Counted from the stretch's first letter, positions 18,601-25,959 are shown. The stretch: 26,774 nucleotides of DNA from Verrucomicrobia bacterium UBA1731 (GCA_002317575.1 DCIH01000106.1:157-26930); one strand, 5' to 3'. Notes: a model not told the origin generated them from the letters alone. Translations and numbers: made by a program.

Positions 18601-19034
18601 GCACGCCGAAGGTCATTCAGGACCGTCTGGACATGATGGCGAAGACGGGCAAGCCCCTGCACGTTTCCGAAATCACCATCACGTCGCCGGGTTCGGACGC
18701 GCGGAGCCGCCAGATCCAGGCGATCCTCACGCGGAACATCTACCGCAAATGGTTCTCGCACAAGGCGACGATGGGCATCACCTGGTGGAACACGGTGGAC
18801 GGCGGCGGCGTGTACGGCGAACCGCTCGTGTCGGGACTTTTCACGCGCGACCTCAAGCGCAAACCCGCCTACGACGCCCTGGACGAATTGATCAACCGGG
18901 AATGGAAGACGCGCGAAACGGTGAAGGCGGACGATCAGGGCCGTGTCCGTTTCCGCGGTTTCCGCGGCAAATACCGTCTTTCCTGGAAAGACGCCCAAGG
19001 CAAGACCGTGGCGAAAGACATTTACGTGAAGTGA
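15699..19034 (+). CDS. Secreted three-domain SASA esterase - GH5 - GH10 glycan-degrading enzyme
   Basis: A 1111-residue protein starting at ATG 15699 behind GAGGG (15687-15691), with a Sec signal peptide ending VFA. Domain one (about 25-260) is a SASA/SGNH-type carbohydrate acetylesterase: GQSNMAG with Ser33 and a terminal DVLHFG with Asp and His. Domain two (about 265-590) is a GH5 cellulase-fold enzyme with acid/base Glu399 in NLLNEP and nucleophile Glu517 in VGEFGCY. Domain three (about 600-1080) is GH10: HGHILVWG, DSWDVVNESS with acid/base Glu867, and HVSEITI with nucleophile Glu991, ending in a short beta tail (GRVRFRGFRGKYRLSW). All six catalytic positions are present. This would deacetylate and cut a beta-1,4 backbone such as acetylated xylan or mixed hemicellulose; the GH5 subfamily is not assigned. 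Confidence 0.9.
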   Translation: MFRLSCLAVMVSVAAAVFADARPTDVYLLIGQSNMAGRGPLNATNRVDATRVLKWNAWDKRGKGDAWVEAVEPIVNDRGAHSGAGPGASFARAMADANPDAVIGLVPCAEGGSPLKRWMPEGDLYRRAVAWTQAALAQGGTLKGILWHQGCTDAENAAPPADYAERLAKMVASLRKDLNAPDVPFVAGELGEYLAGNAAVKHWRTINEQLALATQTIPNMRLVRSHGLADKGDVLHFGMAAQRTLGRRYAAAFLAPDVDSWHGANLLGMFNTAPKKPDPRVTNRFTEDRFRWLASWGFNFARLPMDYRFFLQTNDWTQLKADGFARVDEAVAWGRKYGVHVQLCLHRAPGFTIASWAPEATHLQTEREPQEAFMRIWSEFARRYRGIPNAALSFNLLNEPARFSEEQFIDVFGRTIQAIRAQDPGRFVMLDGNNVASTPVPHFYEDPLTGQAFRGYTPHAISHYGAWYIKDQPATEPTWPLSPEMAKDPKWIYEQPETTFAKYGAPRKIGYPVMVGEFGCYTKISHGTCLKWMEHCLAMWRKNGLGWAIWNVDGAFGFVDSERADVQYEDFEGHKLDRKMLELLRKYARPAVPVVDAPKQGVPFACDPRVMSADYWRIWNADEQKRIDADIEANRKADASFALDVPAGAEVSVEQLDHDFRFGAHIFNFNQLGKTEYNDAYKASYGAGGIFNQATVAFYWNAYEPTPGHLRANGAYEDTEAYWNALTQEQAMLDPIWRRPAAGPVIDFLKANDVAIHGHILVWGSAKPYWIYDWYCPENEKRAFDALGVPRHATFTKRAKAGAEGNYGFAKIWKSAWSRAYGKATEEEIAQMAPTFTANMRRLFRKRVFDVAGAFGDVVDSWDVVNESSRDWAKYRKSRTGLKVWKSEYGLMPGDYPLHALLDAKEAMSPAAKLAINDYNISPDFLEQEKELEAEGAKIDIVGCQMHIFNTNDCMRLALGATDVNWVGTPKVIQDRLDMMAKTGKPLHVSEITITSPGSDARSRQIQAILTRNIYRKWFSHKATMGITWWNTVDGGGVYGEPLVSGLFTRDLKRKPAYDALDELINREWKTRETVKADDQGRVRFRGFRGKYRLSWKDAQGKTVAKDIYVK

Positions 19035-19157
19035 TCAGCATGTTCTTGACGGGCATCATGAGAAAGCGGCGAGAAAAGACGATTAGCCGTCGATCCGGGG
19101 ATTCGGCTGAACGGTTTGGCGAACGGAAGCATTCTTTATCTGAAGGACGGGACGAAC

Positions 19158-19165
19158 AAAGGAGG
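19158..19165 (+). promoter_or_regulatory. Strong Shine-Dalgarno fixing the start at 19169
   Basis: AAAGGAGG lies 3 bp before the ATG at 19169, one of the closest matches to the anti-Shine-Dalgarno in the window. It settles the start of the GH123-like gene, whose frame is also open far upstream within the xylanase gene. The preceding 134 bp (19035-19168) may contain a promoter, but I see no clear -35/-10 pair. Confidence 0.6.
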
Positions 19166-19168
19166 ACC

Positions 19169-20980
19169 ATGAAACGGATGACGGGATTTCTGGCCGCTGT
19201 GTTTGCGGGCGCGGCGGCGTTCGGCGGGGTGACGCATTGGGCCGTCGACCCGATGAGCGAAACGCCGTATCTGCCGGATGTGATTCCGGAAGACGGGCGG
19301 AAGGGCGGCACGGTGCAGATCATCGCCGCCAAGGGCGAGTACGAGCCGGGTTCGTTCGTCGTCCGCGCGGACGAGGACCTCGGGCGCGTGTCGCTCGAGG
19401 TCTCCGAACTCAAGTCCGCCGACGGCAAGCGCTTCCCGCAGTCGAAGCTCGACCTCAAGGTGGTGAAGGTGTGGTACCAGAGCGGAAACGCCTGGTTCAG
19501 CTACTTCGCCGACAAGGGCGCGAAGCTCTGTCCCGAGCTGCTGCTGAACGACGAGGACCTCATCCGCGTGGACGTCGCCAAGAAGAGCAACTACGCGCGC
19601 CTCGTGGAGAAGGACGGACGCGTGCACGAGCACTGGCTGTGCGAGCCGAAGGCCTTCAAGGACCGCGCGCGCGACCTCCGCGGCACGGGGCATTTCCGCA
19701 TCGGCGACACGTTCGTGTGCATGAAGGAGAACTTCCGCGACGCGAAGAAACTGATGCCCGTGGCGTTGCCGAAGGACGTTTCCAAACAGTTCTTCCTCAC
19801 GGCGAACGTCACGAAGGACACCCTCGCCGGACTCTACAAGGGCACGGTGACGATCAGCCGCGAAACGCCGGACAAGAAACGCGTGAAGGTCGCCGCCGTT
19901 CCTGTGGCGCTGCGCGTGCTGCCGTTCGAGCTTCCGCGGCCGATGTGCTACTTCGATCCCTACAAGCCGTTCGTGACGTGGTTCTGCGACTACATCAACC
20001 TGAGCATGATCCGCGACCAGAACGGCAACGACGAAGCGCTCGCGCGCAAGCAGCTTGCGAACATCTGCCGCGACTTCGCGCAGCACGGCCAGTACGTGCC
20101 GTCCTTCGGCGGCGCCGACGGCGAGCCCGAAATCGTCCGCGCCGGCGGTCAGGACTACTGCGACCTCATTCCCGTGCGCCATGGCACGATGCGTCCGGCG
20201 GCGCTCCGCGACATGCGCGTCAACGCGCGGCGTCTGCGCCGTTTCGCGGACCGCAGCTACGGCAAGGATTCGCACCCCGTGCAGGGCTACGGCGACGAAT
20301 ACGGCTTCTACGAGATGCGCCAGTTCCGTCCGATGATCAAGCTCTACCAGCAGTACGGTTTCCGATTCCCGATGAACTGCCAGATGGGCTACATGGGCGG
20401 CATCGACGTGGCGGACATCTTCTGGCCGCCGGTCACGCCGGACCACGACAGCGCCGACATGACGGCGCGCTACAACGACGCCACAGGCGGCAAGGGGACG
20501 TTCGGCTGGTACGCCTGCCAGCACGTGGGTGTCGAAAACCCCGCGTTCACCCGCCGCCAGTACGGGTTCGGTCCGTACCGCGCGGGCCTTTCTTGCAACT
20601 TCAACTACGCGCACCACATTGACGAATGGAACGACTCGGCGGCGGAACTGTACCGCCCCATGGCGATGAACTATGGCTGCTACGACGGCGTCATCGACAC
20701 GATCCAGTGGGAGGGCTTCCGCGAAGGACAGGACGACATCCGCTACGCGACCGTGCTGAAGCGCCTCGCGCTGCCGTTCGCCGACGCCTACGACAACGTC
20801 GAGGCGCGCGCCGAGGCGCGCCTCGCGCTGCACCTGCTCGCGGAGGCCGAGGACGATTCGACGGACCTCACCACGCTCCGCCGCGAGATGATCCGCCACA
20901 TCCTCAAGCTCATGAAGTTCAAGGCCGCGGCCGAGAAGTCCGCCGCCGAAAAGCCCGCCGAGAAGGAGGTGCAGGCATGA
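19169..20980 (+). CDS. Secreted GH123/DUF4091-like glycoside hydrolase
   Basis: A 603-residue protein with a Sec signal peptide (MKRMTGFLAAVFAGAAAFGG). The N-terminal half is a beta-sandwich of the GH123 N-terminal kind: AAKGEYEPGSFVVRA, then ANVTKDTLAGLYKGTVTI near 210-228. A barrel follows, with GYGDEYGFYE at 374-383; Asp376-Glu377 would be the candidate for the Asp-Glu pair that GH123 enzymes use in substrate-assisted catalysis. Near the C-terminus IQWEGFREGQDDIRYATVL is the WExxREGxxDxxY signature shared by GH123 and DUF4091 proteins. Known GH123 enzymes are beta-N-acetylgalactosaminidases; here the substrate is unproven. A Lys/Glu/Ala-rich tail (KAAAEKSAAEKPAEKE) ends the protein. Its stop overlaps the next start by 4 bp (ATGA). 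Confidence 0.65.
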   Translation: MKRMTGFLAAVFAGAAAFGGVTHWAVDPMSETPYLPDVIPEDGRKGGTVQIIAAKGEYEPGSFVVRADEDLGRVSLEVSELKSADGKRFPQSKLDLKVVKVWYQSGNAWFSYFADKGAKLCPELLLNDEDLIRVDVAKKSNYARLVEKDGRVHEHWLCEPKAFKDRARDLRGTGHFRIGDTFVCMKENFRDAKKLMPVALPKDVSKQFFLTANVTKDTLAGLYKGTVTISRETPDKKRVKVAAVPVALRVLPFELPRPMCYFDPYKPFVTWFCDYINLSMIRDQNGNDEALARKQLANICRDFAQHGQYVPSFGGADGEPEIVRAGGQDYCDLIPVRHGTMRPAALRDMRVNARRLRRFADRSYGKDSHPVQGYGDEYGFYEMRQFRPMIKLYQQYGFRFPMNCQMGYMGGIDVADIFWPPVTPDHDSADMTARYNDATGGKGTFGWYACQHVGVENPAFTRRQYGFGPYRAGLSCNFNYAHHIDEWNDSAAELYRPMAMNYGCYDGVIDTIQWEGFREGQDDIRYATVLKRLALPFADAYDNVEARAEARLALHLLAEAEDDSTDLTTLRREMIRHILKLMKFKAAAEKSAAEKPAEKEVQA

Positions 20981-23019
20981 ACCGCGCGATTTCCGTTTCC
21001 GTTTCCGCGTTTGCGCTGGCCGCGTCGGCGGCGTTCGCGGGCGACCTCGACTTCTACGCCGAGGAGTGCGCCAATCCCGCGCTCGACGTCAACAAGCGCG
21101 TCGCGCTCGTCGATTCGTGCGTGGCCAAACTCTGCGACGCCGAACGCTACGCCGAAGCCGAAAAACTCGTTCTCACGTACCTGCCCCAGCAGCAGGCGGC
21201 GACGCCCACGAACCGCGTGCCGTCGCTTCTCAATCTGCTCGCGAGCGTCTATGTGTGGGCGGACCGCATGGATGACGCACTCGGCGTGGTGAAGAAGATC
21301 GGCGCGATCGACAAGGACGCCGGCGCCAAGCGCGGCATCGAAATCGTGCGCAGCTTCGACCGCGCCGACTTGGAGCGCGGTTTCGCCGACCAGCTGTCGG
21401 ACGGCGCGTGCTTCGGGTTCTACGGCAGCGTCGGGGGGGCGGTGGATCCGCCGGACTACATGAAGGCGCGCGCCATGAAGTACATCCTGGATCCGAAGAC
21501 GTCGCCGTCCGGAAAGGTGTACGCGTACATGGAGACGCTGACACTGGACAATTCGCCGAAGTCGCTCCAGTGTCTCGACGCGCTTCTGAAGCTCCCGACG
21601 AACGGCCTGGAGCGCACGTCCTTCCGCTGGCACACGACCTACAAGCCGGCGTTCATCAAGGGCGACTGGAAACGGGTCGTGGCCTTCTACCGGCTGATGG
21701 AGAAGTGCGGCGGCATGGCGCGGTCCGCGGCGGACGTGAAGAACCGCCGCATCTACGCGCTCGCGCTCGCGAACGCGGGCGACAAGAAGGCCGCCGCCGA
21801 AGCGTGCGAGGCGTTCGCCAAGGCGGAGAAGATCGCCGAAACCGACGCCTGGAGTTTCCGCTACATTGCGGCGATGGTCCGCGGCGAGCCGGTGAAGGAT
21901 ATCCTGAAGGACGCGAAGCTCGACGTGAAGGACCGGGCGCTCGTGCTCGAAGCGGCGGGCCGCAACGCGCAGACGCTCGACCTGCCCGCGTACGCCGAGG
22001 AACTCGCGAAGGAATACGCGGCGTGCTTCACGCGCCCCGGGGAGCGGTCGCTCAAGGTTTCGTTCTCCTCCGAGGTCATCCGGTCCGTGGCCGACTGGCG
22101 CGCGGCGTATCCGAAGCTCGAGAAGGCGCTTTGCGACCGGCCGTTCGGCGCGGACGTCGAAGCGCTCGTCACGGACGTGAACACGCAGCGCACGATCGCG
22201 GAGAAGAAGGAGGGGGACAACCTGAAGGCGACGGTGGAGGTTTCGGCCGTGTGCGACCGTTACGCGCTGCACGTGTTCCTGCGCGTGGCGGACAAGGACG
22301 CGCGCAAGGTCGAACACGGTTTCCAGAACGGCATCCGCACGGAAATCTACTTCGCGCCCGGCGACAACCAGCCGTACCAGTGCATGGGCGCGAATCCCCT
22401 CGAAGGCGTGACATTCCTCATGAACACGCTCTACGATTCGCTGCACGTGAAGCGCCTCAAGATCGGCGACGGCTTCCGCAGCGAGGTCGCGTTCACGGAC
22501 GACGACTACGTCACGCACCTCGTCTTCGACTGGAAGAACTTCTACGACAAGCTGCCGAAGGACGGCGACCACTACCGCTTCGACTGCCTCTGCTGGGCGC
22601 CGGGCGGACATAAGACGTGGGCCGGTTCGCGCGGCATCCACCATTCGTCCGACTGGGGTCGGCTCGTCTTTTCGCTCACGCCCGCGCAGCTCACGGAGAT
22701 CAAGCGCGAGCTCGTGCTTTCGTCCTATCGCGACTGGGCGACGGTCGGCACGCGCGGCGCGCGGCGCATGCTCACGGTGAACCAGTTCACGAAGTGGGCG
22801 GATCCCGCGGTGGGCGATCCGGCGTTCTTCGAGAAATGCCTCAAGGACTTCAAGGCGGAGCACGAGGCGCTGGCGAAGCGCGTGAAGCCCGAAATGGACG
22901 ACGCGACCGTGAACGAGATCTTCGACAAGGCCGTTCCCGGCTGGATGGGCCTGAGGCACGTGCTCGACGCCAAGCGCAAGGATTTCCTCGGCGACGAGCT
23001 GATCGAAAAGGGCGAATGA
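20977..23019 (+). CDS. Secreted helical-repeat (TPR-like) protein with C-terminal CBM9-like domain
   Basis: A 680-residue protein starting in an ATGA overlap with the GH123-like gene and preceded by AAGGAGGTG, so the two are translationally coupled. A Sec signal peptide (ending SAAFA) is followed by about 350 helix-rich residues with paired-helix spacing like TPR repeats (for example YAEAEKLVLTYL, LLNLLASVYVWADRMDDALG and IYALALANAGDKKAAAEACE). From about 405 to 575 a beta-rich segment resembles CBM9/DOMON-like carbohydrate-binding domains (TVEVSAVCDRYALHVFLRV, GIRTEIYFAPGDN, GFRSEVAFT and a late WGRLVFSL). No catalytic motif is evident. It probably holds or presents glycan to the enzyme encoded upstream, which is inference from coupling and domains. 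Confidence is high that it is a gene, moderate for the domain calls. Confidence 0.6.
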   Translation: MNRAISVSVSAFALAASAAFAGDLDFYAEECANPALDVNKRVALVDSCVAKLCDAERYAEAEKLVLTYLPQQQAATPTNRVPSLLNLLASVYVWADRMDDALGVVKKIGAIDKDAGAKRGIEIVRSFDRADLERGFADQLSDGACFGFYGSVGGAVDPPDYMKARAMKYILDPKTSPSGKVYAYMETLTLDNSPKSLQCLDALLKLPTNGLERTSFRWHTTYKPAFIKGDWKRVVAFYRLMEKCGGMARSAADVKNRRIYALALANAGDKKAAAEACEAFAKAEKIAETDAWSFRYIAAMVRGEPVKDILKDAKLDVKDRALVLEAAGRNAQTLDLPAYAEELAKEYAACFTRPGERSLKVSFSSEVIRSVADWRAAYPKLEKALCDRPFGADVEALVTDVNTQRTIAEKKEGDNLKATVEVSAVCDRYALHVFLRVADKDARKVEHGFQNGIRTEIYFAPGDNQPYQCMGANPLEGVTFLMNTLYDSLHVKRLKIGDGFRSEVAFTDDDYVTHLVFDWKNFYDKLPKDGDHYRFDCLCWAPGGHKTWAGSRGIHHSSDWGRLVFSLTPAQLTEIKRELVLSSYRDWATVGTRGARRMLTVNQFTKWADPAVGDPAFFEKCLKDFKAEHEALAKRVKPEMDDATVNEIFDKAVPGWMGLRHVLDAKRKDFLGDELIEKGE

Positions 23020-23043
23020 CGAACACGGAAACGCGGGCGTTTA

Positions 23044-23835
23044 ATGATGAACCGCATTCAATTCTTGTCGGCGGCGTTCTGTTTCCTGGGCGCGGCGTGC
23101 GCCGCCGTTCCGGTACAGGCGGTACCGAAGGTCGTGCTGACGTTCGACGACGGGTTCGAGGAGCATCATCGTCTGGTGGCGCCGATTCTCGAGAAGTACG
23201 GCTTCCGCGGCGTCTTCAACATCGTCACATCGCGGATCGGCACGGGAAATGTCGACACGCCGATGGGCAAACGCTCCTACATGACCTGGGACCAGATCCG
23301 CGACCTGCAGCGGCGCGGCCATGAAATCGAGAACCACACGGTGACGCATCCGAACCTGCGCGAGCTGGCGGAAAAGGGCAGGACGGAGGAGCTGACGCGC
23401 GAACTCGTCGATGCGCGCGAGACGATTCGGCGCGAGGTCGGCGTCGCGCCCGCGTTCCTCTGCTATCCCGGCGGCGCGGCCAGCCCGGCGACGGACGAGG
23501 CGATCCGTGCGGCGGGGATGATCCCGATGAACCCGCACCGGAAGAACTTCGGCACGGGAACCGTCGCCTGGACGGCGTCCGGCGTCGGCGCCTATCTGCG
23601 GGAATGCATCGCGCGCGGCGAGACGTTCGTGGACGTGCTCTGCCACGGCGTGACCAAAGAAGGCAACGGCTGGCGGCCGTACGAGAAGGTCGAGGACTTC
23701 GAGGAGCACGTCAAGGAACTCAAGAAGCTTTCGGACGAAGGACTCGTCAAGATCGTGCTCTACCGGGATGCGATTGAACCGTCCTCCGGCGGCAAACCGG
23801 TTTCGGCTTCCGCAACACGCCGCCGCACGCCGTGA
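23044..23835 (+). CDS. Secreted polysaccharide deacetylase (CE4, NodB-like)
   Basis: A 263-residue protein starting at one of two adjacent ATGs (23044 or 23047), with only a weak ribosome-binding site. The N-terminus is a Sec signal peptide with internal Cys (FCFLGAACAAVPVQA). The NodB fold is shown by TFDDGF (Asp35-Asp36), the metal-binding NHTVTH (His98, His102) and FLCYPGG near residue 139. These are the first three NodB motifs; the later RxxxD and LxH motifs are not clearly present, although LCHGV near 199 may serve for the last. It should remove acetyl groups from polysaccharides such as xylan, chitin oligomers or peptidoglycan. The final ~18 residues (SSGGKPVSASATRRRTP) look non-homologous and lead directly into the repeat-rich gap. 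Confidence 0.85.
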   Translation: MMNRIQFLSAAFCFLGAACAAVPVQAVPKVVLTFDDGFEEHHRLVAPILEKYGFRGVFNIVTSRIGTGNVDTPMGKRSYMTWDQIRDLQRRGHEIENHTVTHPNLRELAEKGRTEELTRELVDARETIRREVGVAPAFLCYPGGAASPATDEAIRAAGMIPMNPHRKNFGTGTVAWTASGVGAYLRECIARGETFVDVLCHGVTKEGNGWRPYEKVEDFEEHVKELKKLSDEGLVKIVLYRDAIEPSSGGKPVSASATRRRTP

Positions 23836-23947
23836 CGCTCGCGTGGATGTGCGTTCGCCTGAACGACGCCGGGCGCGCCGAGAAGCACCGGCTTCGCCGC
23901 CGCAGAGGCGTCCGCACGCGACCCCGAGCGTGGCCTCGAACTGTAGA

Positions 23948-23966
23948 GCGGTGCGTCCCGCACCGC
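23948..23966. repeat. Palindrome 1: 8-bp stem, TCC loop
   Basis: GCGGTGCG, TCC, CGCACCGC: a perfect 8-bp inverted repeat with a three-base loop. It differs from palindromes 2 and 3 at two stem positions on each arm, and pairing is kept. Confidence 0.8.
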
Positions 23967-24063
23967 GCAGAGGCGTCCTCGCCGCGCCCGCCCCCGGCCC
24001 CTCGCAGTTCGTCCCGAACTGCGCAGAGGCGTCCTCGCCGCGCCCGCCCCCGGCCCCTCGCAG
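23967..24063. repeat. Pair of identical 41-bp direct repeats
   Basis: Copies at 23967-24007 and 24023-24063 are identical over 41 bp (GCAGAGGCGTCCTCGCCGCG through CCCCTCGCAG), offset by 56 bp. Perfect identity suggests recent duplication. Confidence 0.8.
24004..24022. repeat. Palindrome 2: 8-bp stem, TCC loop
   Basis: GCAGTTCG, TCC, CGAACTGC: a perfect inverted repeat, identical to palindrome 3. Its first four bases overlap the end of the first 41-bp direct repeat. Confidence 0.8.
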
Positions 24064-24067
24064 TAGA

Positions 24068-24086
24068 GCAGTTCGTCCCGAACTGC
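24068..24086. repeat. Palindrome 3: 8-bp stem, TCC loop
   Basis: Identical to palindrome 2 and preceded by TAGA. It closes the array. Confidence 0.8.
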
Positions 24087-24095
24087 GGATTGGCG

Positions 24096-24121
24096 CCCGA
24101 GCATTCGGCCCGAGCATTCAG
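24096..24121. repeat. 13-bp tandem duplication
   Basis: CCCGAGCATTCGG is followed directly by CCCGAGCATTCAG (12 of 13 bases identical), just upstream of the promoter. Confidence 0.7.
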
Positions 24122-24137
24122 CCTATGGGATGGCAGT

Positions 24138-24166
24138 GTGACAAACTTGTGTGATTATGGGATAAT
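24138..24166 (+). promoter_or_regulatory. Sigma-70-type promoter with near-leaderless start
   Basis: GTGACA (24138-24143, five of six to TTGACA) and GATAAT (24161-24166, five of six to TATAAT) are separated by exactly 17 bp, with an extended -10 TG at 24158-24159. Transcription would start near 24173, about 7 bases before the ATG at 24180, and no Shine-Dalgarno sequence is present. Confidence 0.7.
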
Positions 24167-24179
24167 ACCTGCCGCATAT

Positions 24180-25955
24180 ATGAGACTCTTCACCATACTA
24201 TACTCTGTTGCATTGCTTGTGTCGACACTCCAGGCCGACATCTTGGACGAAATTGCCGCGGCGGATCGCAAGGCGGATGCGGCCGTTGCTGCGATCGCGA
24301 CGTCTAAGGAACTCTCGGAAAAACAGGCGGATTGGCGCAAGGCGTGGGTCGACGGTCTCGGCGGACTGCCCGAGCGAACGCCGCTGAACGCAAAGGAAGG
24401 CCCTGTCGTGAAGTGCGAGGGCTTTACGTTCCGGAATGTCCTCTTCGAGTCTCAGCCGGGCGTGTATGTGGTCGGACATCTGGCGCTCCCCGATTCTCCT
24501 GACATCAAGTCGCCGTATCCCGCCGTGCTGATGCCGATGGGGCACAGCGACAACGGCATCCTGGCATCGCGCTATGCCGCACACCTGGCGATGATGGCGC
24601 GTGCGGGGTTCGCGGCCTTTTCGTGGGATCCGATCGCGCAGGGCGAGCGCCGCCAGGCGCCGGCGAAATTCGATGCGTCCTTTTCGCAATGTGCATCCGA
24701 GCATGCGCGCCTCGGTGCGCGCGGATGGCTTGTCGGCTGGAACTTCGCGCGCTTCCGCATCTGGGATGGAATTCGCGCGGCTGACTATCTCCTGTCCCGC
24801 AAGGAAGTCGATGCGACGCGCGTCGGCGTGTGCGGCACGTCGGGCGGCGGAACGATGAGCGCCTACCTACAGGCGCTCGATGATCGCATCACGGTCGGGT
24901 TCCCGAATTGCTACATCTCTTCCTTTCGCGAGGTGTTCGCCGAGCGCGGCTGCCACGACAGCGAACAGTTCTTCTGGAATCAGCTCAATCTCGGCGTCAA
25001 CCACGCGGCGATTCTCGCGATGGGCTATCCGCGCGTCGCCCTCGCGACCGGCAGCCGCTGGAAGGACTATTTCCCCCACGCCGGAGCCGTCGACACCTTC
25101 GCCGTCTACTCGAACCTTGTGACCAGGCTGTCCGCGGCGGCGCGGCCGGAGTCCGCGCCCTACCGACCTTTGGCCTACATCCCCTGGCACTTCCATTGTG
25201 ACGGACCTCACGGACTTTCGCTTCCGACGCGGGCTGCACAGTGCGATTGGATGCGCTTCAATCTTCGCGGCGGTGCCGCGCCGAAACCTCTCGCGGACTA
25301 TTGGGCGATGTCCACGGGCAATCATGCGGGAACGAACGATCCGTGTGCGTTCGTCGCGTTGCCGTTTCCGACGAATGCCGCGTTCTTCACGGCGACACAT
25401 CAGGTGCGTGACCTGAAGGGATTCAGGAGCGTTTATGACATTCTCGCCGACCGTGCACGGAAACTGGCCGCCGTGCGCAAGCCGAAGTCCCGTGTACAGT
25501 TGCGCGAAATCGTCCGCCGTCGCGCGAACATCCGTCCGCTGAAGGAGTTGTGCGGCGCTCAGGGACTGAGCGCCCTGCCGGTGTTGGAGCCGTTCGATCA
25601 CCCGAATTTCGATTGGTGGTATCTGAAGGGGCCGTGGGGTTACAAGCGTGAGAACGAGGCGGGGATGCTTGCGACACTCGGCCGCACCGTCATCGGTCGC
25701 GAAGCGGAACGGATCATCGTGGATGCCGCGAAGTCGGATAAGCCCATTGCCTTGCGTGCTTCCGGTGCGGACTGCATTGCGGCGGCGCATGCGTACGCGG
25801 CGGAACCGCAGCTCTTCTCTTCGCTTCAACTCGTGAACCCGCCGCCGAGCTGGACGGCGATGGTGACGAATCCAGATCCGACGGATGACTCCCAGGCCGT
25901 TGCTGTCTGGGGTGCGTTGGAGGAATATGACTGGACCGATCTTGTGAAGGAGTGA
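24180..25955 (+). CDS. Secreted two-domain acetylxylan-esterase-like alpha/beta hydrolase
   Basis: A 591-residue protein. The ATG at 24180 is chosen because a promoter ends just upstream and the product then starts with a signal peptide (MRLFTILYSVALLVSTLQA). The first hydrolase domain (about 60-350) shows the pattern of large acetylxylan esterase/S9-like proteins: YPAVLMPMGHSDNG, AGFAAFSWDPIAQGER, nucleophile Ser221 in GVCGTSGGG and His344 in CDGPHG. The remaining ~240 residues look like a second, degenerate alpha/beta hydrolase half (LGRTVIGREAERIIVDAA, then ALRASGADCIAAAHAYA where a GxSxG would sit), ending in YDWTDLVKE. It is likely to deacetylate or de-esterify sugars. The next gene follows after 4 bp, so the two are one transcription unit. 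Confidence 0.8.
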   Translation: MRLFTILYSVALLVSTLQADILDEIAAADRKADAAVAAIATSKELSEKQADWRKAWVDGLGGLPERTPLNAKEGPVVKCEGFTFRNVLFESQPGVYVVGHLALPDSPDIKSPYPAVLMPMGHSDNGILASRYAAHLAMMARAGFAAFSWDPIAQGERRQAPAKFDASFSQCASEHARLGARGWLVGWNFARFRIWDGIRAADYLLSRKEVDATRVGVCGTSGGGTMSAYLQALDDRITVGFPNCYISSFREVFAERGCHDSEQFFWNQLNLGVNHAAILAMGYPRVALATGSRWKDYFPHAGAVDTFAVYSNLVTRLSAAARPESAPYRPLAYIPWHFHCDGPHGLSLPTRAAQCDWMRFNLRGGAAPKPLADYWAMSTGNHAGTNDPCAFVALPFPTNAAFFTATHQVRDLKGFRSVYDILADRARKLAAVRKPKSRVQLREIVRRRANIRPLKELCGAQGLSALPVLEPFDHPNFDWWYLKGPWGYKRENEAGMLATLGRTVIGREAERIIVDAAKSDKPIALRASGADCIAAAHAYAAEPQLFSSLQLVNPPPSWTAMVTNPDPTDDSQAVAVWGALEEYDWTDLVKE

Positions 25956-25959
25956 CACG

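Larger units (their letters stand above)
23902..24086. repeat. Three-unit array of REP-like palindromes and GC-rich direct repeats
   Basis: The array alternates a 19-bp palindrome with a spacer beginning GCAGAGGCGTCC. A divergent spacer copy starts at 23902. Two identical 41-bp copies span 23967-24007 and 24023-24063. The motif TAGAGC precedes palindromes one and three but is absent before palindrome two, as if 8 bp (GTAGAGCA) had been lost between flanking GCA triplets. The structure resembles a dispersed REP/hairpin family. Confidence 0.75.
23836..24179. other. 344-bp non-coding gap with palindrome array and promoter
   Basis: No gene is supported here. Although several frames stay open, their translations are low-complexity Arg/Pro/Ala-rich. 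The left two thirds carry an array of direct and inverted repeats (23902-24086), then a 13-bp tandem duplication (24096-24121), and the right end carries a promoter (24138-24166). Confidence 0.7.

Noticed and set aside
15669..18998. 1109-codon open frame on the minus strand
   Set aside because: It lies exactly antisense to the SASA-GH5-GH10 gene. Its translation is Arg/Val/His-rich without motifs, which is expected opposite a GC-rich gene with strong codon bias.
19060..19110. Possible terminator hairpin after the SASA-GH5-GH10 gene
   Set aside because: The GACG/CGTC pairing is short and not followed by a T run.
17984..19168. Extension of the GH123-like protein upstream to 17984
   Set aside because: This part overlaps the GH10 domain in another frame and is Arg-rich; AAAGGAGG and a signal peptide mark 19169 as the start.
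23902..24086. Possible CRISPR array
   Set aside because: Repeats are long GC-rich direct copies separated by short palindromes that are themselves related. There are no unique spacers of uniform length and no cas genes.
23832..24179. Upstream extension of the esterase gene to 23832
   Set aside because: The frame is open but reads through the repeat array as low-complexity sequence. The promoter at 24138-24166 and signal peptide at 24180 set the start.
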